Assembly (NCBI GenBank): GCA_964625145.1
Contig: CAZVAQ010000108.1
Span: 1-11,679 of the forward strand
From: CAYTRP01 sp964625145
GTDB taxonomy: Bacteria > Sumerlaeota > Sumerlaeia > SLMS01 > JAHLLQ01
Direction of reading: 5' to 3'
DNA: 11,679 bases
Both the position numbers and the translations under genes were made by a program. A model generated the notes under the pieces. The model ran no database searches and was not told where the DNA came from. It saw only the letters and a program-made list of their open reading frames with translations. Positions 6,823-11,679 of the stretch are shown piece by piece; the first letter of the stretch is position 1; every line of letters begins with the position of its first letter.

Positions 6823-7230
6823 ATGTACATGGGAAGCTGGCGGAATGTAGCGGCGATGATGTTGGTTATGGTGGCGTCGTTTGCGGTGACTAATGCGGAG
6901 GAGGCTGTGGATTCTGCGGAGGAATCGCGCGTGATTGCGGTGGTGTTGGGGGAGGAGATTCCGACCGGGTGGGAGGCGCGGTTGATTGAGGTGATTTGGC
7001 CGCGCATCTATGACAACTTTGTGAAGGAGAAGGAGGAGGCAGGGGCTTTCGAGATTCGCGACATGAAGGCGCGGAACCATTACTGGTCGCAATACCCCGA
7101 GCAACCCCCTGGCCCGGAAAGCCTCATCAAGGAGGGTGAGGCAGCGAAGGAGGAGATCAACAAGCGGTGGTGGGAGGAGGAAGTGGCGGAGAAAGTTGGA
7201 ATGGAGAAGGAGGGACCGGCCCGGCCCTGA
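6823..7230 (+). CDS. Short exported hypothetical protein (135 aa)
   Basis: The product has an N-terminal signal peptide (a hydrophobic stretch around 'VAAMMLVMVASFAVTNA', likely cleavage after NA at residue ~25), so it should be exported. The mature part opens with 'SRVIAVVLGEEIPTGWEARL', which loosely recalls the start of SurA/PpiC-type chaperone N-domains ('VVNGEPI' then helices), but there is no isomerase domain and the protein is too short for one. The remainder is charged and rich in Glu, Lys and Trp. The ATG at 6823 has GGAG seven bases upstream; a second ATG at 6829 is possible. It lies 36 bases after xseA and may share its transcript. I do not recognise the family; the chaperone resemblance is weak. 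Confidence 0.6.
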   Translation: MYMGSWRNVAAMMLVMVASFAVTNAEEAVDSAEESRVIAVVLGEEIPTGWEARLIEVIWPRIYDNFVKEKEEAGAFEIRDMKARNHYWSQYPEQPPGPESLIKEGEAAKEEINKRWWEEEVAEKVGMEKEGPARP

Positions 7231-7242
7231 GGCACGAAGGCC

Positions 7243-7248
7243 TTGACA
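7243..7248 (+). promoter_or_regulatory. Candidate -35 element of the toxin-antitoxin operon
   Basis: A perfect TTGACA lies 68 bases before the antitoxin ATG, just after the stop of the preceding gene. At the ideal 17-base spacing only a poor -10 (CACACT, 7266-7271) is present; the better TGTACT (7271-7276) is 22 bases away. ACCAC occurs at 7264-7268 and 7289-7293 and could be part of an antitoxin operator. A separate promoter for this module is likely on grounds of its composition, but the exact elements are uncertain. Confidence 0.3.
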
Positions 7249-7310
7249 GGTCCCACGGGCGTAACCACACTGTACTTACGATGTTGTGACCACCCAAGGA
7301 GCCTCCGAAC

Positions 7311-7538
7311 ATGATCAAGACACTTACAAAGCACGGAAACAGCCTCGCGCTGGTGATTGATCGGCCAATTCTGGACCTGCTGAAGATCGACGCAAACACG
7401 CCGCTGGAGATCACGACGGACGGGCGGAAGTTGACATTGGCGCCAGCCAAAGACGCGGAGCGTGCCAAGAAGGTGGAATCCTTGCTTGAGGACATCAACG
7501 CCCGGTATGGCCGGGCCCTCAAGAATCTGGCGAGCTGA
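7311..7538 (+). CDS. AbrB/MazE-like antitoxin (SpoVT-AbrB domain)
   Basis: The 75-aa product begins MIKTLTKHGNSLALVIDRPIL and continues 'LLKIDANTPLEITTDGRKLTLAPA', the swapped-hairpin SpoVT-AbrB DNA-binding fold (residues 1-47), which dimerises on operator DNA. Residues ~48-75 form a charged helical tail, the part that in such antitoxins wraps the toxin. The ATG has a strong AAGGAG at 7296-7301, nine bases upstream. The toxin gene starts five bases after its stop. By analogy with known pairs, the protein neutralises the toxin and represses the operon, with toxin level tuning repression. Domain call is firm; the antitoxin role follows from size and neighbour. Confidence 0.88.
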   Translation: MIKTLTKHGNSLALVIDRPILDLLKIDANTPLEITTDGRKLTLAPAKDAERAKKVESLLEDINARYGRALKNLAS

Positions 7539-7543
7539 GTTCC

Positions 7544-7945
7544 GTGGACGATATTCTGTTCTTGGACCTTGAGGAGATCTTCCGAATTCATGAGAACCAG
7601 ATAGAGCGATACGGCGGCAGTCACGGTATACGATCAAACGGGCTGCTTGAGTCCGCTTTGTCTCAGCCGACGGCATCATTCGGAGGAGGCTATGTCCATA
7701 TCGATCTCTATGAGATGGCGGCGGCTTATCTTTTTCACATCGTCAAGAATCACCCCTTCATCGATGGGAACAAGCGCGTTGCAGGCGTCGCAGCACAAGT
7801 CTTTCTCGGACTAAATGGATATAGACTGGAAATACCAGAAGAAGAGTTTGAGCGGCTCGTCTTCAATGCCGCTCAATCCCTCATCGACAAGCCAGGCATC
7901 GCAGAAGTGCTTCGCAAGCATTGCGTACCAATGGACAATCCATGA
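7544..7945 (+). CDS. doc: Death-on-curing (Doc/Fic) family toxin
   Basis: The 133-aa product matches the Doc branch of the Fic superfamily in length and layout. The core motif is 'HPFIDGNKR' (residues 70-78): His70 is the expected catalytic base, Asp74 the metal ligand, and Lys77 replaces the glycine found in AMP-transferring Fic proteins. P1 Doc, with the same HxFx(D/N)xNKR form, is known to inactivate EF-Tu by phosphorylation, so the same activity is likely here. Supporting parts are 'GSHGIRSNGLLESALSQP' (25-42) and 'DLYEMAAAYLFHIVKNH' before the motif. The start is a GTG at 7544, five bases after the antitoxin stop, so translation is probably coupled. The motif is intact, so the toxin should be active. 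Hand counts of two 60-base stretches give 48% and 43% GC against 68% in the next gene, pointing to acquisition by transfer. Confidence 0.9.
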   Translation: MDDILFLDLEEIFRIHENQIERYGGSHGIRSNGLLESALSQPTASFGGGYVHIDLYEMAAAYLFHIVKNHPFIDGNKRVAGVAAQVFLGLNGYRLEIPEEEFERLVFNAAQSLIDKPGIAEVLRKHCVPMDNP

Positions 7946-9134
7946 GTATCCCCACCCTTCACCTCATCGAAGGCGTTGCGCGGCGTGTGCAGCGCGGGCA
8001 TTTTTGGGTGTTTTCCAATGAGGTGGCGCGCATCGATCCATCCAAGCCGGCACCGGGGACGGAGGTTTGCGTGGTGGATCATCGCGGGCGGGTGATGGGG
8101 ATGGCGTTGCTGAGTCCTTCGTCGCTGATCCGGGCGCGGATCTATTTGCGGCGCGCGGGTGAGGTGTGCGATGGGGAGTATCTGAAGCGCGCGCTGGCAG
8201 CGGCCATGGCGCGGCGGCGGCGGTATCTGGCCGATCCGTTGCCGCATTCGTATCGGTTGGCGCACAGCGACGCGGATGGGTTGCCGGGGTTGACGGTGGA
8301 TGTGTTTGGCGATCATGCGGTGTTGCAGATCACGACGGCGGCGATGGAGCTGCGTCGCGAGGCGATCATCGAAGCGATCCGTGCGGTGGTGGCGCCTCGC
8401 GTGTTGATCGAGAAGAGTGATTCGCCGGTGCGGACGTTGGAGAACTTGCAGCCGCGCAGCGAAGTGATCTTTGGCACGCCGGATGTCCCCGTGCGCATTG
8501 AGGAGAACGGGATCGTCGCGCTGGCGGATTTGGTTGGCGGACAGAAGACGGGCTATTACCTGGACCAGGTGGAGAACCGCCGGCGCGCGCGGCGTTGGTT
8601 TGCGGGGGCGCGGGTGTTGGATGCCTTTTGCTATGTGGGCGCGTGGAGCCTGGTCGCGGCGGATGCAGGTGCGGTGTCGGTAATGGCGGTGGATTCGTCG
8701 CAACTGGCGCTCGACATGTTGGCGGCTGCGCGAGCGCTGAATCCCGCGGCGCAACAGTGCCCCATGGAGTTGGTGCGTGCGGATGCGTTCGAGCATCTGC
8801 GCGCGCTGGCGGCGCAGAACGCAAAGTTCGATGCGATTGTGCTGGACCCTCCCCCGCTGGCGCGCTCGGCAAAGGATCGCGAGAATGCGTTGCGGGCGTA
8901 TCGCGACCTGAACCGGCAGGGCTTGAAGTTGTTGGCGCCGGGAGGTGTGCTGATTTCGTCGTGTTGCTCGCATGCCGTGTCGGCGGCGGATTTTCGGAGG
9001 CGGTGGCGCGCGGCGCGCGGGATGCCGGGGCGGACCCCATCGTCCTCGACACGCCGCCACAGCCGCCGGATCATCCGGTGCATCTGCACACGCCGGAGAC
9101 GGGCTACATCAAGACGGTTGTTGTGGGAGTGTGA
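7942..9134 (+). CDS. rlmI: RlmI-like 23S rRNA (cytosine-C5) methyltransferase, frameshifted near the C-terminus
   Basis: RlmI methylates C1962 of 23S rRNA using S-adenosylmethionine. The N-terminal PUA domain is visible ('RRVQRGHFWVFSNEVARI', ~14-31), then a linker, then a Rossmann methyltransferase: 'GGQKTGYYLDQVENR' (199-213), 'VLDAFCYVGAWSL' (225-237), 'FDAIVLDPPP' (296-305) and 'ISSCCSHAVSAADF' (338-351), which carries the CS element of the active site. After Phe351 the frame turns into arginine-rich nonsense, while the -1 frame continues 'SEAVARGARDAG' to 'PDHPVHLHTPETGYIKTVV', the expected family ending, and stops at 9132-9134. One missing T in the TTTT run at 8991-8994, or -1 slippage there, explains this; the joined protein is 397 aa (E. 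coli RlmI 396). The start ATG overlaps the toxin stop (ATGA). Paralogues of this group share its layout, so the exact target site is inferred. Confidence 0.88.
8991..8994 (+). other. Frameshift site (T4 run) in the rlmI-like gene
   Basis: The codons read GAT TTT CGG in the initial frame. Re-reading the last T gives TTT TCG GAG and the conserved C-terminus. The site is a four-base homopolymer, a common place for sequencing or assembly indels. Without the shift, the frame runs with no stop into the next gene, giving an implausible 669-residue fusion from 7942 to 9951. Confidence 0.85.
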
Positions 9135-9174
9135 AGACTATGCAGGCCGATCTCTCTGGAGGATACTTGCCACC

Positions 9175-9951
9175 ATGCGCCACTTCATTCTGTCTGCTGT
9201 CCTGCTTGTGACCATGAGCGCCCTTGCATGCTCCGCCAAGCCGATCCGCGTTGCCGTCTACGCCGATGAAGGCGCGATGGAGCCGTACATCTCGAAGGCT
9301 GCGGAGGCGGCGGAATCGGCTGGCATGACTGTCACACGTGTGAAGGCCGCGGACATCGTCGGCGGTGCTCTTGAGGAGCAGGACGTGATCGTCTTTCCCG
9401 GTGGCACGGGGAACGGACTGGCGCGGTCGTTGGGCGAGAGCGCCAGCCCCATCGTGCGCGAATTCGCCGCAAGGGGCGGCGGCGTGATCGGCGTGTGCGC
9501 GGGTGGATATCTGTTGGCAGAGGGATACAACGAGGGGACGAACCGCCTGGAGTTGATCAACGCGCAACTGTGGGATTTGGACAATTGGGCGCGCGGCGAG
9601 GGGACAGTGCAAATCCGCCGCGCGGATCAACCGGACAGCGATCCCATCACGATCAAGTTCGAGAACGCGCCGGTGTTCGAGCCGGGGAAGAAGGGCCTGG
9701 ATCTGCCGCCGTATGTGCCGCTGGCAAAGTTTGTCACCGATGTGGTGGCCGAACCACAGGGGCGCGAATCCATGGCCGGGCACGACGCGATCATCGCCGC
9801 ACCATACGGTGAGGGGCGCGTGGTGCTGTTTGGCCCGCATCCGGAGCTGACACCGGGATTGGAGCCGCTGTTCCAGAATGCGCTGAAGTGGGCTGCACGG
9901 AAAGGCGATGCCGAGCCGGGGTGGGAGGCGGTGTTGGAGGGCGGGGAGTAA
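9175..9951 (+). CDS. Secreted BPL-N / DJ-1/PfpI-like protein with amidotransferase-type catalytic residues
   Basis: The 258-aa product has a signal peptide (residues 1-22; 'SALACSA' then Lys-Pro). Cleavage after CSA by signal peptidase I is likely; the Cys19 context (ALAC) is a poor lipobox, so a lipoprotein is less likely. The mature part is a class I glutamine-amidotransferase-like flavodoxin fold: 'KPIRVAVYADEGA' (23-35), 'DVIVFPGGTGNGL' (70-82), and the nucleophile elbow 'IGVCAGGYLLA' with Cys108. 'GPHPE' near the C-terminus offers His222 and Glu224, as in the Cys-His-Glu triad of these enzymes. It best fits the BPL-N domain family, named from the N-terminus of eukaryotic biotin-protein ligase, whose bacterial members have no established reaction. 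The ATG at 9175 has GGAGG 12 bases upstream and is 40 bases after the methyltransferase stop. The fold is confident; the substrate is unknown. Confidence 0.85.
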   Translation: MRHFILSAVLLVTMSALACSAKPIRVAVYADEGAMEPYISKAAEAAESAGMTVTRVKAADIVGGALEEQDVIVFPGGTGNGLARSLGESASPIVREFAARGGGVIGVCAGGYLLAEGYNEGTNRLELINAQLWDLDNWARGEGTVQIRRADQPDSDPITIKFENAPVFEPGKKGLDLPPYVPLAKFVTDVVAEPQGRESMAGHDAIIAAPYGEGRVVLFGPHPELTPGLEPLFQNALKWAARKGDAEPGWEAVLEGGE

Positions 9952-10197
9952 GAGCAAGGGCCAGCAGGAACGGCAGAGACAGCAGTGAGTTGAGGGACCC
10001 GGCTTCGCGGAGCTACGACGGGGCGAGCGGCAGGGATATCGGCAACGGCGCACTTTCGGTTGGTTGCGGTTGGGCGGAATTCCCCCCTATTCCGCGGTTG
10101 CGCCGGGCTGTCACCTCTTGCGGGATGGGCGTCTTGAATCCACGCGAGGGGGTAGTAGGGGGCTGTGCTCGCAGGCTGGCGCCCTTCATTGCAGATC
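9952..10197. other. Intergenic leader of the NhaC-like gene
   Basis: These 246 bases hold no convincing gene. They are GC-rich and contain the perfect hairpin at 10074-10095 and GCGAG/CTCGC arms around 10144-10172. No clear promoter, and no T-tract terminator for the upstream gene, was found. An ion-responsive leader would make sense before an antiporter gene, but I cannot match it to a known riboswitch class. Confidence 0.4.
10074..10095 (+). promoter_or_regulatory. Hairpin in the NhaC-like leader
   Basis: GCGGAAT (10074-10080) and ATTCCGC (10089-10095) pair perfectly over 7 bp around an 8-base pyrimidine loop containing six consecutive C. It lies about 100 bases before the antiporter ATG. 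There is no T-run after it. It may be an operator, an RNA stability element, or chance. Confidence 0.35.
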
Positions 10198-11679
10198 ATG
10201 CCCAATTCTCCCGGTTCGTCCCATCAGGAAGGCATTCCCCACGACGACGCCGCCGGCGTCAGTGGGCGCGCGCGCGATTATTATCCCGGGGGCCGCGGGC
10301 CCAGCGGCGGCGTCATGCGCATTCTGCTCACGCCGGCCACTTGGGTTTTCTTCATCGCCTTGGCGCTGGCTTATTGGGCCGGCAACAATGTGTCGCCGGT
10401 GTGGGTGCTGGAGCGGGTGGTGCTCGAGGTCCATCAGGGCGAGGATGGCAGCCTCTATTACGTAAGTCAGGGCAACAATGTGCCCATCACGGATGTCGTC
10501 CCGATCGAGGATTCGCCGCTCAACGCCGAAGCCTTTGCCTTGCTGAATCGCGAAGGCGGCGCTCCACCGATGACTTCGCAGATCGCGGTGGAGGCGGGTG
10601 ACCCGCCGGTCTATTACAGCCTCAACGCGAAGAGGCATTGGCGGTATTGGTCATTGCTGCCGGCGCTGGTGGCGGTTGTGTTGTGCTGGATCACGCGCGA
10701 GCCGCTCACGTCGCTCTTCGGAGGCATCGTCATCGGTGCGTTCATCCTGACGCGCTACAACCTGACCGAGGATGTGTTGGTGAAGTCGCTCGCCAACACG
10801 AATGCGGTCGGGATCCTGATCCTGTACTTGTGGTTGCTCGGTGGATTGCTCGGGATTTGGGCCAAGACCGGCGCGGCGCAGGCCTTTGCCCGCATGATGG
10901 CGCGGCATTTCGTGCGCGGTCCGCGCTCGGCCAAGACGGTCGCCTGGATCCTGGGGCTGGTGTTTCATCAGGGCGGCACCATGAGCGCCGCACTTGTCGG
11001 GACGACGGTGAAGTCGCTCTCCGACGAGAACAAGGTCAGCCACGAGGAGCTATCCTACATCGTGGATTCCACCGCTTCACCCGTTGCGGGGATCATTCCC
11101 TTCAACGCGTGGCCGGCCTACGTGGCGCAATTCACGCTCCTGCCGGGCGTGGCGTACCTTGCCACGGAGGCCGACCGGATCTCCTTCTTCTTCAAGAGCA
11201 TCCCGTACAGCTTCTACTGCATCTTCGCGGTGCTGGGCACGTTCCTGATGTGCATCGACAAGGCGCCGATCCTTGGCCGGAGAATGCGGACGGCGATCAA
11301 GCGCGCGCGGGAAACAGGGCAGCTCGACGCGCCGGGCTCGACGCCGCTCAGCGCCAAGGAACTGGAAGTCAGCACCGTCCCCGAAGGCTACAAGCCGCAT
11401 CCCATCGACTTCCTGCTGCCGCTCATCACGCTGATCGGCATCGTCATCGGCACGTACTATGGAACGGGTTCACCGCAGGTGCGCTGGGCGTTTGGCGCGG
11501 CGGTCATCGTGGCCATGGCCTTGGCTCTGGTACGTGGGATGACGCTGCTAAACTTGATGGATGGGTTGATCGACGGCATGAAGGGCGTCGTGCTGGGTTC
11601 GGTGATCCTGTTGCTGGCCGTGGTCATCGGCACGATCAGCCAGCAAACCGGTGGCGGGCTTTACCTTGTCGACCTTCTA
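10198..11679 (+). CDS. NhaC-family Na+/H+ antiporter-like membrane protein (3' end cut by window)
   Basis: The frame is open from ATG 10198 to the last base (494 residues, no stop). NhaC proteins exchange Na+ for H+ (or organic acids, as in malate/lactate antiporters) across the inner membrane. Membrane segments appear at about 46-61, 148-165, 170-185, 203-220, 247-256, 312-325, 332-350, 404-418 and onward. The family signature region is present: 'KVSHEELSYIVDSTASPVAGI' (shortened; 279-299) and 'IPFNAW' (300-305). Where many NhaC proteins have an acidic 'FDDY' element before 'VG', this one has 'FHQGGT' (256-261). An ~84-residue extracytoplasmic insert (about 63-146) separates the first two helices, and a proline/glycine-rich cytoplasmic N-tail of ~40 residues precedes them. 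No Shine-Dalgarno is evident; an ATG at 10315 (residue 40) is an alternative start. Superfamily is confident; ion specificity is not. Confidence 0.85.
   Translation, partial: MPNSPGSSHQEGIPHDDAAGVSGRARDYYPGGRGPSGGVMRILLTPATWVFFIALALAYWAGNNVSPVWVLERVVLEVHQGEDGSLYYVSQGNNVPITDVVPIEDSPLNAEAFALLNREGGAPPMTSQIAVEAGDPPVYYSLNAKRHWRYWSLLPALVAVVLCWITREPLTSLFGGIVIGAFILTRYNLTEDVLVKSLANTNAVGILILYLWLLGGLLGIWAKTGAAQAFARMMARHFVRGPRSAKTVAWILGLVFHQGGTMSAALVGTTVKSLSDENKVSHEELSYIVDSTASPVAGIIPFNAWPAYVAQFTLLPGVAYLATEADRISFFFKSIPYSFYCIFAVLGTFLMCIDKAPILGRRMRTAIKRARETGQLDAPGSTPLSAKELEVSTVPEGYKPHPIDFLLPLITLIGIVIGTYYGTGSPQVRWAFGAAVIVAMALALVRGMTLLNLMDGLIDGMKGVVLGSVILLLAVVIGTISQQTGGGLYLVDLL

Noticed and set aside
5488..7104. 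538-residue minus-strand open frame
   Set aside because: It is antisense to xseA, which carries all family motifs; the product has low-complexity, basic composition and no recognisable domain.
7873..9060. 395-residue minus-strand open frame
   Set aside because: It is antisense to the RlmI-like gene and strongly arginine-rich, so it is a composition artefact.
7921..9951. Single 676-residue methyltransferase plus BPL-N fusion protein
   Set aside because: The joining stretch (8995-9174) is arginine-rich and unlike either family, the conserved methyltransferase ending is in the -1 frame, and the second part begins with its own signal peptide and ribosome-binding site.
9109..10053. 314-residue minus-strand open frame
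   Set aside because: It is antisense to the BPL-N-like gene and shows no protein-like features.

Overview
The window is GC-rich bacterial chromosome with dense coding on both strands. No rRNA, tRNA, CRISPR array or insertion sequence was seen. The gene mix (FecR-like protein with a C-terminal membrane helix, BPL-N/DJ-1-like secreted protein, NRTLxPLLAKP-type ABC-2 permeases, divergent NhaC) and the short tandem words in intergenic DNA would suit a Planctomycetes-, Hydrogenedentota- or Sumerlaeota-like lineage. That placement is an inference; no marker gene here fixes it.

Layout, left to right. (1) 1-907: the end of a FecR-domain-like protein, closed by a strong intrinsic terminator. (2) 908-1534: mostly non-coding, with a compound inverted repeat and a probable small basic protein on the minus strand. 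(3) 1535-2680: a PLP-dependent class V aminotransferase on the plus strand, followed by a four-copy 9-bp repeat. (4) 5400-2828 (minus strand): a three-gene operon of two paralogous ABC-2 permeases and a membrane-anchored protein with a TPR-like helical region. No ATPase gene is adjacent. (5) 5536-7230: xseA (exonuclease VII large subunit) and a short exported protein; no xseB follows. (6) 7311-9134: an AT-richer AbrB/MazE-like antitoxin and Doc/Fic toxin pair whose last codon overlaps (ATGA) the start of an RlmI-type 23S rRNA methyltransferase. The methyltransferase carries a -1 frameshift near its C-terminus. (7) 9175-9951: a secreted BPL-N/class-I-amidotransferase-like protein with an intact Cys/His/Glu set. 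(8) 10198-11679: an NhaC-family antiporter running off the right edge, with an unusually large extracytoplasmic loop.

The most unusual items are the ATPase-less permease operon with its anchored partner, the methyltransferase frameshift (repaired length 397 aa, close to E. coli RlmI) coupled to a transferred-looking toxin-antitoxin module, and the divergent NhaC motif. I found nothing that can be claimed as a wholly new system from sequence alone; the permease operon is the best candidate.
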